Positions 1 to 9,364 of a DNA stretch of 64,000 bases are shown piece after piece (the stretch's first letter is position 1; each line of letters starts with the position of its first letter). Below the pieces are notes generated by a model. It was given only the letters and a program-made list of their open reading frames with translations, made no database searches and had not been told where the DNA came from. Made by a program: the position numbers and the translations under genes. The stretch lies in the NCBI RefSeq assembly GCF_008704995.1, contig NZ_CP023747.1, forward strand, positions 4,619,501 to 4,683,500, read 5' to 3'. The stretch is from Streptomyces nodosus (GTDB lineage Bacteria > Actinomycetota > Actinomycetes > Streptomycetales > Streptomycetaceae).

Positions 1-711
1 TGGGGCCGGATGACCTACATCGACTACCGCCACCGCGTGGAGTTCGGTGAGGACGAGTACCGTCAGATCGACGAGTACTGCAAGGAGAAGGGGATCGACT
101 GGTTCGCGTCCCCGTGGGACACCGAGGCCGTCGCCTTCCTGGAGAAGTTCGACCTCCCGGCGCACAAGGTGGCGTCCGCCTCCCTGACCGACGACGAACT
201 GCTGCGCGCCCTGCGCGCCACCGGCCGGACGGTCATCCTGTCCACCGGTATGTCGACCCCGAAGCAGATCCGCCACGCGGTCGAGGTCCTGGGCTCGGAC
301 AACATCCTGCTGTGCCACGCCACGTCGACCTACCCGGCCAAGGCCGAGGAGCTCAACCTGCGCGTGATCAACACCCTGCAGCAGGAGTACCCGAACGTCC
401 CGATCGGCTACTCCGGCCACGAGACGGGCCTGCAGACCACGCTCGCCGCGGTCGCGCTCGGCGCCACCTTCGTGGAGCGCCACATCACCCTGGACCGCGC
501 CATGTGGGGCTCCGACCAGGCCGCCTCGGTGGAGCCGCAGGGCCTGCAGCGCCTGGTCCGCGACATCCGCACCATCGAGGCGTCGCTGGGCGACGGTGTC
601 AAGAAGGTCTACGACTCCGAGCTCGGCCCGATGAAGAAGCTCCGCCGGGTCTCCGGTGTGGTCGCCGAGGCGGAGATCGCCGCGGCCGCCGGTGAGCCGG
701 TGTCGGTCTGA
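1..711 (+). CDS. NeuB-family nonulosonic acid synthase, 3' part
   Basis: The frame is open from the first base, so the gene begins outside the window. NeuB enzymes condense phosphoenolpyruvate with a C6 sugar or its N-acetylmannosamine derivative to give a nine-carbon acid (sialic acid, legionaminate or Kdn). Visible family blocks are MTYIDYR, FASPWD, the STGMS loop, CHATSTYP, GYSGHE and ERHITLDR followed by MWGSDQAAS, all from the TIM barrel. The protein ends about 30 residues after the barrel, so the C-terminal SAF (antifreeze-like) domain of classical NeuB is absent. A glycosyltransferase-like gene follows after 26 bp, which suggests a role in a wall glycopolymer such as the teichulosonic acids of Streptomyces (inference). 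Family assignment is firm, substrate is not. Confidence 0.9.
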   Translation, partial: WGRMTYIDYRHRVEFGEDEYRQIDEYCKEKGIDWFASPWDTEAVAFLEKFDLPAHKVASASLTDDELLRALRATGRTVILSTGMSTPKQIRHAVEVLGSDNILLCHATSTYPAKAEELNLRVINTLQQEYPNVPIGYSGHETGLQTTLAAVALGATFVERHITLDRAMWGSDQAASVEPQGLQRLVRDIRTIEASLGDGVKKVYDSELGPMKKLRRVSGVVAEAEIAAAAGEPVSV

Positions 712-737
712 GTGCCTTACGGGACGGTCGTACGCCG

Positions 738-1925
738 ATGAACCCCCGCGCCGGAACCGCCGGCCACACCACGCTCGCCTTCGTCGAGAGCCCCGTACAG
801 CTCCTGAACGTCCTGGAGTGGGCGCACGCCCATGCGCACGCCCTGCGCACAAAGGGCGACGGCGCGCCCGGACATGCGGTGGCGATCCCCGCACAAGGGG
901 GACGGCGGTCCGGGGCGGGGCGTACGACGGCGGACGGCGCGGGGGCGACGGGGCTGCCCGAGGGCGAGGGACTCACCCTGGTGGTGCTGTCCCCGACCGA
1001 CCCCATGACCCGGGGCCAGCTGCGCCGCATGGCGCAGCTGGCCCGGGACGAGGGCCACGAGGTCCGCTGGGAGGAGGCGCGGGGCGGCGCGACGGCCCCG
1101 TTGAAGACGGTCCGCGGCCTCGCCCCGCTGCTGCGCGGGGCGTACCGGGTGGTGATGGGCGACCCCTTCTCCCGCTATGTCCAGCTGCTGTTGACCATCA
1201 CCCGGGCCCGTGAGCTGGTGGTGGTGGACGACGGCACGGCGACGATGGAGTTCGTCGCCCAGCTCGCCCGTGGCGAGCGCCTGGTGCGCTGGCACCGCAA
1301 GGGCGGCCGGCCGGCCGCCCGCGATCTGCTCTTCACGCCGGTGTCGGCGTCGGCGCGGCGCCGGCTGAGGCCGGGCCCGCGCCGCACGGTGAACGTCTTC
1401 TCCTCGATGCCCATCGAGGAGACTCCGCCCGGGGTCACGGTCACGGCCAACGACTTCGCCTGGACCCGCTCCCGGTTCGGGCCCCCGCTCCTGACCAAGG
1501 GCGCGGATCTGGTGGGCACCTCCCTCGTGGAGACGGGTGTGGTGGACGGCCGGCACTATCTGGAGGCGGTCCGGGCCCTGGCCGAGGCGCACGGCGCCCG
1601 CCGCTACTTCGCCCACCGCCGGGAGAGCCCGGAGAAACTGCACGCGCTGGCGGTCGAGACGGGCCTGGAGGTGGTCCGCCCCGAGCTTCCCCTGGAGCTG
1701 ATCGCCCGCCGAGGGCCCACCGGCCGTACGATCCTGAGCTTTCCGTCCACCGTCGTCCACACCCTGCCGCTGGCGCTGGCCGGTACCGAGGTGCGGGTGG
1801 CGGTGTGCGACATCGACCCCGCATGGCTGACGGAGAACGCCTCACCGCGGGCCCAGGGCTTTCTGTCCGGAGTGACGGGAACGGCCCGGGACGTGGACAG
1901 GCTGTCACCGGTGGCGCCGCGCTAG
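738..1925 (+). CDS. polysialyltransferase-like protein
   Basis: A 395-residue protein that follows the NeuB-family gene in the same direction, probably one operon. I recognise it as resembling bacterial alpha-2,8-polysialyltransferase-type proteins: the N-terminal segment LAFVESPVQLLNVLEW, the central VVVDDGTATMEF and the later YFAHRRESPEKL are the kind of blocks seen in that family. No signal peptide or membrane segment is visible, so it would act at the cytoplasmic face. Context with a nonulosonic acid synthase supports polymerising or transferring an activated nine-carbon acid onto a wall polymer. The start is the ATG at 738. Residues 45-75 are a low-complexity Gly/Arg/Ala insert. Function is inferred from family and context only. 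Confidence 0.6.
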   Translation: MNPRAGTAGHTTLAFVESPVQLLNVLEWAHAHAHALRTKGDGAPGHAVAIPAQGGRRSGAGRTTADGAGATGLPEGEGLTLVVLSPTDPMTRGQLRRMAQLARDEGHEVRWEEARGGATAPLKTVRGLAPLLRGAYRVVMGDPFSRYVQLLLTITRARELVVVDDGTATMEFVAQLARGERLVRWHRKGGRPAARDLLFTPVSASARRRLRPGPRRTVNVFSSMPIEETPPGVTVTANDFAWTRSRFGPPLLTKGADLVGTSLVETGVVDGRHYLEAVRALAEAHGARRYFAHRRESPEKLHALAVETGLEVVRPELPLELIARRGPTGRTILSFPSTVVHTLPLALAGTEVRVAVCDIDPAWLTENASPRAQGFLSGVTGTARDVDRLSPVAPR

Positions 1926-2034
1926 GCCTTCCTTCGCATCTCCAGGAGACCCCCACATCTCCCGCACCGAACGGACGTGTTCGCTTCACGAGTTGTCCAT
2001 ATCGCGCGGGTGGGCCCGCCATGATCCGGCCATT

Positions 2035-2078
2035 GAATCTCCCCGCGTGGAACCGACCGGTTCCACGCGGGGAGATTC
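2035..2078. repeat. perfect 20-bp inverted repeat upstream of locus 1
   Basis: The arms GAATCTCCCCGCGTGGAACC and its exact reverse complement flank a 4-base loop (GACC). It lies 25 bp before the first gene of locus 1 and 110 bp after the polysialyltransferase-like gene. It could be a terminator for the upstream unit (there is no T tail), a leader hairpin over the 5' end of the pstC transcript, or an operator. Confidence 0.8.
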
Positions 2079-2102
2079 GTTTCCGCAGTGGGGGGACCAC
2101 AT

Positions 2103-3485
2103 ATGGCGGCCACGCATCAGGGGTCCGGCAGCAACCGAGCTGCGGACGGAGCGGGCTGGGACGTGCCGGATTCCGGAAGATCAGATTCCGAACGATCGGA
2201 CATGAGCAGACCGGACGCGGACAGACCGGGTTCCGGTGAATCGGATTCGGACAGACCGGGTTCCGGCGAACCGGACGCGGAGAGACCGGATCCGGCCAGA
2301 TCAGGTTCCGGTGGATCGGGTTTCGGTGAACCGGACGCCGAGAGACCGGGTTCGGCCAATCCGGGTTCGGCCAGACCGGGTTCGGGCGGACCGGATGCCG
2401 AGAGACCGGATGCGGCCAGATCGGATGCCGGTGGATCGGGTTCGGGCGGACCGGGTGTCGGCGGATCGGATGCCGGTGCAACGGATGCCGACGCAATGGC
2501 GTTCGGGGTGCAGACGCCCCGGCGGCCCCGTTCCGCGCGGGGGATCGGGGACCGGCTCTTCCGTCTCCAGCTGACCGCCACCGGTGTCGTCGTCCTGGCC
2601 GTCATGGCGGCGGTCGGCCTGTTCCTGCTGCTGAAGGCCGGGCAGGCGCTGCGCGTCGCCAAGTTCTCGTTCTTCACCACGGCCGAGTGGCAGCCGGACG
2701 TCCATCACTTCGGCATTGCGGCCGTGCTCACCGGAACCCTGCTGATCGCCGCCGTCGCGGTGACCCTCTCCGTGCCCCTGGCCATCGCGACGGCCCTGTT
2801 CATCTCGGATGTGGCGCCGCGGAAGCTGCGCCGCACCCTGGTCACCATGGTCGACCTGATGGCGGCCGTGCCGTCGGTGGTGTACGGCCTGTGGGGGCTG
2901 TTCCTCCTCCAGCAGAACGTCATCGGGCTGTCGCGCTGGCTGTCCGACTGGTTCGGCTGGATCCCCCTGTTCACGGTGGACGGCACCCAGCCGGGCGACC
3001 CGCTCGCCTCCGCCAGCGTCTACACCGCGTCCACCTTCGTCGCCGGCATCGTCGTCGCCCTGATGGTCACGCCGATCCAGTGCTCGGTGATGCGTGAGGT
3101 GTTCGCCCAGGCACCGGCCGGCGAACGCGAGGGCGCCTATGCGCTCGGCGCCACCCGCTGGGGGATGATCCGCGCGGTCGTGCTGCCCTACGGCAAGGGC
3201 GGCATCATCGGCGGGACCATGCTCGGCCTGGGCAGGGCGCTCGGCGAGACGATCGCGATCTACATGATCATCTCCCCGGTCTTCGTCATCCAGCCGCACA
3301 TCCTGCAGACCGGCTCGAACTCGGTCTCCGCGCTGATCGCGCTGCATTACGGCGACGCCTCCCCGTTCGGCATGTCGGCGCTGATGGCGGCGGGCCTGGC
3401 GCTGTTCGTGCTCACCCTGGCGGTCAACTTCACCGCCTCCACCATCGCGGCCCGCTCCCGTTCCGGCGCCCAGAGCGAGGCATGA
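2103..3485 (+). CDS. pstC: PstC-like permease of locus 1, with repeat-bearing N terminus
   Basis: A 460-residue membrane permease of the phosphate ABC transporter type. The start is the ATG at 2103, preceded by a GGGGGA ribosome site. Residues 20-129 are a tract of ten-residue repeats rich in Asp, Ser, Gly, Arg and Pro, absent from normal PstC and from the locus 2 copy. The core begins near residue 150 with a membrane segment (VVVLAVMAAVGLFLLLKA) and carries the permease EAA-type loop (EREGAYALGATRWGMIRAVVLP, shown here by position near residues 339-360) plus GRALGETIA. The stop is one base before the pstA start, so translation is probably coupled. It would form the membrane channel together with PstA. 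No phoU or phoR lies nearby. Confidence 0.88.
   Translation: MAATHQGSGSNRAADGAGWDVPDSGRSDSERSDMSRPDADRPGSGESDSDRPGSGEPDAERPDPARSGSGGSGFGEPDAERPGSANPGSARPGSGGPDAERPDAARSDAGGSGSGGPGVGGSDAGATDADAMAFGVQTPRRPRSARGIGDRLFRLQLTATGVVVLAVMAAVGLFLLLKAGQALRVAKFSFFTTAEWQPDVHHFGIAAVLTGTLLIAAVAVTLSVPLAIATALFISDVAPRKLRRTLVTMVDLMAAVPSVVYGLWGLFLLQQNVIGLSRWLSDWFGWIPLFTVDGTQPGDPLASASVYTASTFVAGIVVALMVTPIQCSVMREVFAQAPAGEREGAYALGATRWGMIRAVVLPYGKGGIIGGTMLGLGRALGETIAIYMIISPVFVIQPHILQTGSNSVSALIALHYGDASPFGMSALMAAGLALFVLTLAVNFTASTIAARSRSGAQSEA
2160..2489 (+). repeat. tandem 30-bp repeat tract inside pstC
   Basis: Eleven degenerate 30-bp units in register, for example at 2220, 2250 and 2280, code for ten-residue units such as DRPGSGESDS, DRPGSGEPDA, ERPDPARSGS and GGSGFGEPDA. 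Many units contain AGACCGG and GGTTCCGG or GGTTCGG. All six reading frames stay open over much of the tract, as expected for a 3n repeat without stops. Confidence 0.85.
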
Positions 3486-3486
3486 G

Positions 3487-4785
3487 ATGACCGTCGTCCA
3501 GGACACCGCCCAGCACATCGCCGGAGGCCCGGCACCCGTCGGCCCTCCCGCGCCCGACCGACTCCCCGACCGGCCCCGCCGGATCGGCGGCCCGACCCGC
3601 TCGGGCGTACTGGCCCTGTGCGGAGCCGCCCTCTCGGGGTTCTGCGCCGCCGTGCTGCTGTTCGGGCAACTCGCCCCGTTCTCCGGCCTGCTGGGGTTCG
3701 TGGTCACCGCCTACCTCGCCTTCCTCGGCTGCTACGCGGTGCTGACCGGACTGGAGGAGGACCGGCAGGCCGTACGCGACCGGGTGATGACCGTGGTGCT
3801 GTGGACAGCCGCCACCCTGCTGTTCTTCGCGCTCGCCCTCGTCGTCGGCTTCACCGCCTGGCGCGGGCACGAGGCGCTGGGACACCTCAACTTCCTCACC
3901 GAGGACATGCAGTCCACCGGCCCGCTCGACCCGCTCACCCGCGGCGGCATCGCCCACGCGATGCTCGGCACTCTCATCATGATGGCCATCGCCCTGGCGA
4001 TCACCGTGCCGCTGGGCCTGGCCTGCGCGGTCTATCTCAACCAGATCCCGGGCCGCTTCTCCCGGTTCGTGCGGACCATCGTGGAGGCGATGACGGCGCT
4101 GCCGTCGATCGTGGCCGGCCTGATGGTGTACGCCACCTGGATCCTCGGGCTCGGCATGCAGAAGTCCGGTCTCGCGGCGGGCTTCGCCATCAGCGTGATG
4201 ATGCTGCCGATCGTGATCCGCGCGGCGGACGTCGTGCTGCGGCTGGTGCCCGGCACGCTGACCGAGGCGGCCGAGGCGCTGGGTGCTCCGCGCTGGCGCA
4301 CCGTGTGGCACGTGGTCCTGCCGACCTCGCGCACCGGGCTCGCCACCGCGGTGATCCTCGGCACGGCCCGCGGTGTCGGTGAGACCTCGCCCGTACTGCT
4401 CACCGCCGGTTACATCACGGCGTTCAACGCCGACCCGACGAACGGCCCGATGATCTCGCTGCCGCTCGCCGTCTTCACCCTGGTCAAGTCGCCCGAGCCC
4501 GCGTACATCGCCCGCGGCTTCGGCGCGGCGGCGGTCCTGATGGCCCTGGTCCTCGTGCTCTTCGCGGTCGCCCGGGTGATCGGCGGACGCGGACCCGGCC
4601 ATCTCAGCCGCCGTCAGGCCCGCCGTGCGGCCCGCGCCTCACGCCGTGACACCGCCCGCTTCGCCGAGCTGCACGCTCCGGGGCTCTCGCTGTTCGACAG
4701 CGTCCCGGGGACCACCGACCCGTCCGCCACACCTTCCAGGCCCCTCACCGAGGGCCCGGCACACAAGCCCGGAGAGACCGACTGA
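3487..4785 (+). CDS. pstA: PstA-like permease of locus 1
   Basis: A 432-residue second permease of the phosphate-type ABC transporter. Hydrophobic segments start near residues 40, 60 and 100, followed by the canonical permease core from about residue 145. The coupling loop is LTEAAEALGAPRWRTVW with the downstream GTARGVGETSPVLLTAG, both typical of PstA. The C-terminal 60 residues are a basic, Ser/Pro-rich cytoplasmic tail. The start ATG lies one base after the pstC stop, and the stop overlaps the next gene's ATG (TGATG), so pstC, pstA and the binding protein are translationally linked. It pairs with PstC and the PstB-like ATPase at 12537. Confidence 0.9.
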   Translation: MTVVQDTAQHIAGGPAPVGPPAPDRLPDRPRRIGGPTRSGVLALCGAALSGFCAAVLLFGQLAPFSGLLGFVVTAYLAFLGCYAVLTGLEEDRQAVRDRVMTVVLWTAATLLFFALALVVGFTAWRGHEALGHLNFLTEDMQSTGPLDPLTRGGIAHAMLGTLIMMAIALAITVPLGLACAVYLNQIPGRFSRFVRTIVEAMTALPSIVAGLMVYATWILGLGMQKSGLAAGFAISVMMLPIVIRAADVVLRLVPGTLTEAAEALGAPRWRTVWHVVLPTSRTGLATAVILGTARGVGETSPVLLTAGYITAFNADPTNGPMISLPLAVFTLVKSPEPAYIARGFGAAAVLMALVLVLFAVARVIGGRGPGHLSRRQARRAARASRRDTARFAELHAPGLSLFDSVPGTTDPSATPSRPLTEGPAHKPGETD

Positions 4786-6611
4786 TGCGCAGTCACCTGC
4801 CCCTTCGTCCGCGCCGCCTGCGCGCGCCGGCGGTCCTAGGCGCGCTGCTCGCCATGATCGCCGGACTGCTGGCCGGCCCGCTGGCGACGACCGCCGCCGC
4901 CGAGAGCTACACCCCGATCGCCGGAGCCGGCTCCACCTGGGCCGAGAACGCCGTCGACGAGTGGCGCCGTGCCGTCAACCAGTACGGCATGCGGATCAGC
5001 TACGCCGGCACCGGCTCCTCCGACGGCCGCCGTCAGTTCCTCAGCGGCACGGTGGACTTCGCGGTCTCCGACATCCCCTTCCAGACCAACCCGACCGACG
5101 GCTCCGCCGCCGAACGGCCGGCCGGCGGGTCGTACGCCTATATGCCGATCGTGGCCGGTGGCACCGTCTTCATGTACCACCTGACGGTCAACGGCCAGCG
5201 GGTCACCAACCTCCGGCTCTCCGGTGACGTGGTCACCAAGATCTTCACCGGCGCGATCAAGACCTGGGACGACCCGGTGATCAAGGCCGACAACCCCGGT
5301 CTGCAGCTGCCGCACCGCACCATCGTCCCGGTGGTCCGCTCGGACGGTTCCGGTTCGACGGCCCAGTTCACGCTGTGGATGGCCAACCAGCACAAGGGCC
5401 TGTGGCAGGACTACTGCCGCAAGGTCGGACGCTCCGGCGCCTGCGGGCAGACCTCCTACTTCCCGACCGTCCCCGGCATGATCGCCCAGTCCGGCGACCT
5501 CGGTGTCGCGGGGTACGTGGCCCAGAGCTACGGCGAGGGCGCGATCGGCTATGTCAACTACTCCTACGCGCTCAACGCGCACTACCCGGTCGCCAAGGTC
5601 CTCAACCGCGCCGGCTACTACACCGAGCCGACCCCGCAGAACGTCGCGGTCTCGCTGCTCAAGGCGAAGATCAACACGAACAAGAACTCGCCGGACTACC
5701 TCACCCAGCAGCTCGACGGCGTCTACAACGACAGCGACCGGCGCAACTACCCGCTCTCCAGCTACTCGTACATGATCCTGCCGCTGAAGGTGCAGGGCAC
5801 CTTCACCAAGGAGAAGGGCAAGACGCTCGGCGCCTTCTCCTACTACTTCATGTGCCAGGGCCAGCAGCAGGCGCCGCAGCTCGGCTACTCGCCGCTGCCG
5901 ATCAACCTCGTCGAGGCGGGCTTCGACCAGATCCGCCGGATCCCCGGTGTGCAGGCCCAGAACATCAACATCAAGGGCTGCAACAACCCGACCTTCACCG
6001 CCGACGGCCGCAACAAGCTCGCCGAGACAGCGCCCTACCCGGCGGAGTGCGACAAGAAGGGCGCCGCGGCCTGCACCACGGGCAGCGGCGGCGCCAAGTC
6101 CGGCGGCTCCGGAACGTCCGGCGGTGCCTCCGGCGGCTCCACCGGCGGGGGTACGACCGGCGGTACGAACGGCGGCGCGACCGGCGGTACGACCGGCGGT
6201 TCGGCGACCGGCGGCTCCACCGGGGGCGCGGCGACCGGCGGTTCGGCGTCCGGGGGCGCCTCCGGCGGTGGCTCGGGCGACACGGGCGGCGCGGGTGGCG
6301 CGGGTGCCTCGGGCGGCACCGGCGCGGACGGCGGCGGACAGCCGGCCGTCGACCCCGACACCGGGCAGACCCTCGCACCGAACGGCACCTCCGGCGGCGG
6401 TGCCACCGTCGCCGACGGCACCATCGCCCTGGCCCAGCCGGTCGCGGTGGCCGGGCGCCACGGCTGGACCGGCGCCCAGACGCTGATGCTGATCAGCGCC
6501 CTGCTGCTGCTCGGGCTCGTCCTGCTGCCCTCCGTCGTCTCCCGGGCGATCACCGCCCGCACCGGCGACCGCGGCGGCCACGGCCGCTTCACGGACGGGG
6601 GTTCGCGATGA
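4785..6611 (+). CDS. PstS-like binding protein with C-terminal membrane anchor
   Basis: A 608-residue secreted phosphate-binding-type protein. It has a signal peptide (cleavage near TTAAA/ES), a GAGSTW motif just after it and RSDGSGST near residue 185; both match loops that hold phosphate in PstS. The binding domain ends near residue 425. Then come about 130 residues of Gly/Ser/Thr/Ala linker, one membrane segment (LMLISALLLLGLVLLPSVV) and a short Arg-rich tail, so it is tethered by its C terminus and not by a lipid as in classical PstS. There is no LPXTG- or LAXTG-type signal. It overlaps the next gene by four bases (ATGA). The locus 2 homologue at 50755 has the same build. Confidence 0.85.
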   Translation: MRSHLPLRPRRLRAPAVLGALLAMIAGLLAGPLATTAAAESYTPIAGAGSTWAENAVDEWRRAVNQYGMRISYAGTGSSDGRRQFLSGTVDFAVSDIPFQTNPTDGSAAERPAGGSYAYMPIVAGGTVFMYHLTVNGQRVTNLRLSGDVVTKIFTGAIKTWDDPVIKADNPGLQLPHRTIVPVVRSDGSGSTAQFTLWMANQHKGLWQDYCRKVGRSGACGQTSYFPTVPGMIAQSGDLGVAGYVAQSYGEGAIGYVNYSYALNAHYPVAKVLNRAGYYTEPTPQNVAVSLLKAKINTNKNSPDYLTQQLDGVYNDSDRRNYPLSSYSYMILPLKVQGTFTKEKGKTLGAFSYYFMCQGQQQAPQLGYSPLPINLVEAGFDQIRRIPGVQAQNINIKGCNNPTFTADGRNKLAETAPYPAECDKKGAAACTTGSGGAKSGGSGTSGGASGGSTGGGTTGGTNGGATGGTTGGSATGGSTGGAATGGSASGGASGGGSGDTGGAGGAGASGGTGADGGGQPAVDPDTGQTLAPNGTSGGGATVADGTIALAQPVAVAGRHGWTGAQTLMLISALLLLGLVLLPSVVSRAITARTGDRGGHGRFTDGGSR

Positions 6612-9322
6612 GCCGGTACACCACGGCCGGAACGGCGCGCCTGCGCCGGCTGCTGCTGCGCCTGGTGGCCGGGGCCGCCGCCGGGGCCCTCGCGGGCCTC
6701 GGCGTGGCCCAGGCCGCCCAGCCCGCCACCGCCGCGAGCGGTGCCGCCGGCTCCGGCTCCGCCGTCACGGTCTCCGGGCGCGGCGAGTTCAAGGGCATGA
6801 AGTTCACCGTCGACCAGACCACCCGTCTGACCAGCCAGGCGATCACCGTCTCCTGGACCGGCGGCACCCCGACCACCTTCGCGGGCACCCGGTTCAACAC
6901 CGACTTCGTGCAGATCATGCAGTGCTGGGGCGACGACGACGGCACGGTTCCGGGCAACCCCGGCCCGCCGCGCACCCAGTGCCAGTACGGCGCCTCCCCG
7001 ACCACCGACCGCGGCAACTGGCCGGGCAACGACACCGACGACACCCGCAACGTCACCTACAGCGCCGCCCCCACGAGCTACGGCGAGGACGACCGGTACG
7101 GCGCGGGCGCCCCGTACGGCCAGGGCGAGGTGCCCTTCAAGTCGGTCGACGGCACCGTGGTCACCACCCACACCCAGAACAACCCGTTCTACAACCGCAA
7201 CACCACCAACGAGATCGACTTCGCCCGCACCGGCGCCGACGGCACCGGACGCGAGTACTTCGAGGTGCAGACCGCCAACGAGGCCCCGCACCTGGGCTGC
7301 GGTGTCCAGGTCGCCAAGAAGGGCACCGCCCAGCCGCGCTCCTGCTGGCTGGTGATCGTCCCGCAGGGCCACCTCGACCTCGACGGCGAGCCGTACGCCG
7401 ACAAGAGCATCGTCAACGCGGGCTCGCCCGTCTCCTCCACCAACTGGAAGAACCGCATCGCCGTCCCCCTCCGCTTCAACCCGGTCGGCAGCGGCTGCGC
7501 CCTCGGCGCCGACGAGCGGCCCACCCTGGGCAGCGAACTCGTCGCCGACGCCATGACCAGCTGGCAGACCGCCCTCTGCCCGACCGGCACGGTCTACGGC
7601 TACACCAAACTCGGGGAGCCCGACGCCCGCGCCCGGCTCGCCGACACCGGCTCCGCAGGACTCGCCTTCACCACCCGGGCCCTGGGCGCCGACGAGGGCA
7701 GCACCGCGCCGTCCGGCACCACGACCTACGCGCCCGTCGCGCTCTCCGGAGCGGTGATCGGTTTCACCATCGAACGCAGGCCCAAGTCGGGCGCCCCGGA
7801 CGACATCCGCAGTCTCGCCGGGACGAAGGTCGAGTCCATCGACCTCACCCCCCGCCTGGTCGCCAAGCTGCTCACCGAGTCGTACCGCAACTCCCCCTGG
7901 GGAGCGGTGCTCGGCGACCAGATCGCCAAGGGCTACGACTGGGCGGGGAACAACCCGGCGGGCCTGGCGAGCGACCCCGAGTTCATCGCCCTCAACCCGG
8001 AGTTCGAGCATCTGTCGGTCTCCGAGACCCCGGCCACCGACACCGATCTGATCGCCTCGCTCGGCCACTCGGACACGGCCCGCGCGCTGTGGCAGTGGAT
8101 CCTGTCCGACCAGGACGCCCGCGGCTTCCTCGCCGGAACCGCCGACCACTGGGGCATGCGCGTCAACCCGTACTACAGCACCGACGCGCAGCTGAACCCG
8201 ACGGGCATGGCCTTCGACCCGGCCCGTACCGACGACTACCCCAAGAGCGACCCCTGGTGCACGATCCCGCCGGGCACCGACGCCACCGACAAGCAGTGCA
8301 TGACCGACTTCCATCCCTATGTGCCCGACATGCACGCCGGCGCCCTGCACACCCGGCGCGCGGACACGCTGTGGAAGGCGACCTGGGACGCGCTGGCCAA
8401 CCCGCCCGCGTACAAGAGCACCGGCCCGCAGACCGTCGGATCGCGGTTCGTGATGACGGTCACCGACGCGGCCTCCGCCGAGCGCTACGGGCTGCAGACC
8501 GCCCGGCTGCGCAACGCCGCCGGCCGCTTCACCGCGCCCACCACGGCCTCCCTGACCGCCGCCGCCAAGAGCGCCGCCGGCAAGGGGGCGCCGGAGATCA
8601 GCCCGGTGAAGGCCACCGCCCAGGGCGCCTACCCGCTCGCCCAGCTGATCTACGCGGCCGCACGGCCGGGCGAGCTGGACGCCGCCGCCCGCAAGGACTA
8701 CGCGGCCCTGCTGCGGTACGCGGTGGGCGAGGGGCAGATCAGCGGCGCCGACCCGGGCCGTCTTCCGGCCGGATACGCCCCGCTGCCCGGGGATCTGCGC
8801 ACCCGCGCGGTGCATGCCGCCGACGCGCTCGAGCACTACACCGGGCCCCCGTCCCAGGACGGCGGCGCGGGAGGCGGCTCGACCGCGGGAAGCGGGGGCT
8901 CCGGCTCCGGCGGCACGGGCGGCTTCGGTTCCGGCGGCTCCGGGGCGGGGGGCTCCTCGGGCACCGGGGACCTGTCGGCCGGCGGTGCGGCCGGGGGCGA
9001 CACGGCTTCCGGCGGGCCTGCCCCGGACGGCGGGGACGCAAGCCCCACGCCCGGCGCCGCGCCCTCCTACGACGGCGGCAAGGCCGTGCAGACCACGGCC
9101 CTCGGCACCACGCCGGCCGACCCCGGGAACGCGCTGCGCTACGCCGTCCCGATGGGGGCCGCGCTCGGCGCCGCCGCCGCGGTGGGGGCGCCCTTCGCGG
9201 GCGGCAGCCGACTGCGTCTCCCGCTGCGGGTGCCGCTTCCCGGCGGACGCACGGTGGTCCTCGTACCGGCGTTCACCCTGCCCGAACGGCTGCGGCGGCT
9301 GCTGCCACCGGGCCGGGGCTGA
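6608..9322 (+). CDS. large binding-protein-like surface protein of locus 1
   Basis: A 904-residue exported protein of no family I can name. It starts at the ATG that overlaps the previous stop and has a signal peptide (about residues 1-43). The folded part (about 50-745) contains LMQCWGDD, SCWLVIVP, VALSGAVIGF and LTPRLVAKLLTESY; the last two blocks sit where PstS proteins have GGT and LSGDVVTKIFTG, so a distant periplasmic-binding fold is plausible. The RSDGSGT loop is absent. Six cysteines are shared with the locus 2 homologue and probably form disulfides. A Gly/Ser/Pro linker (about 755-830) leads to a weakly hydrophobic C-terminal segment that may or may not be an anchor. Probably an accessory receptor or scaffold for the transporter (inference). 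Confidence 0.75.
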   Translation: MSRYTTAGTARLRRLLLRLVAGAAAGALAGLGVAQAAQPATAASGAAGSGSAVTVSGRGEFKGMKFTVDQTTRLTSQAITVSWTGGTPTTFAGTRFNTDFVQIMQCWGDDDGTVPGNPGPPRTQCQYGASPTTDRGNWPGNDTDDTRNVTYSAAPTSYGEDDRYGAGAPYGQGEVPFKSVDGTVVTTHTQNNPFYNRNTTNEIDFARTGADGTGREYFEVQTANEAPHLGCGVQVAKKGTAQPRSCWLVIVPQGHLDLDGEPYADKSIVNAGSPVSSTNWKNRIAVPLRFNPVGSGCALGADERPTLGSELVADAMTSWQTALCPTGTVYGYTKLGEPDARARLADTGSAGLAFTTRALGADEGSTAPSGTTTYAPVALSGAVIGFTIERRPKSGAPDDIRSLAGTKVESIDLTPRLVAKLLTESYRNSPWGAVLGDQIAKGYDWAGNNPAGLASDPEFIALNPEFEHLSVSETPATDTDLIASLGHSDTARALWQWILSDQDARGFLAGTADHWGMRVNPYYSTDAQLNPTGMAFDPARTDDYPKSDPWCTIPPGTDATDKQCMTDFHPYVPDMHAGALHTRRADTLWKATWDALANPPAYKSTGPQTVGSRFVMTVTDAASAERYGLQTARLRNAAGRFTAPTTASLTAAAKSAAGKGAPEISPVKATAQGAYPLAQLIYAAARPGELDAAARKDYAALLRYAVGEGQISGADPGRLPAGYAPLPGDLRTRAVHAADALEHYTGPPSQDGGAGGGSTAGSGGSGSGGTGGFGSGGSGAGGSSGTGDLSAGGAAGGDTASGGPAPDGGDASPTPGAAPSYDGGKAVQTTALGTTPADPGNALRYAVPMGAALGAAAAVGAPFAGGSRLRLPLRVPLPGGRTVVLVPAFTLPERLRRLLPPGRG

Positions 9323-9335
9323 CCCCCGACCGACC

Positions 9336-9364
9336 GGGGTCCGGCCTTTCGGGCCGGACTCCCC
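9336..9364. terminator. probable terminator after the large surface protein gene
   Basis: GGGGTCCGGCC and GGCCGGACTCCCC pair with a two-base bulge around a TTTCG loop, 14 bp after the stop. A second hairpin (CGCCCCGA/TCGGGGCG) follows at 9378-9400. Together they separate the pstCA-binding-protein segment from the secreted PstS-like gene. Confidence 0.5.

Noticed and set aside
2236..2574. Open frames in other phases over the pstC repeat tract
   Set aside because: The 30-bp repeats contain no stop in any phase, so all frames stay open; only the pstC frame continues into a known domain.
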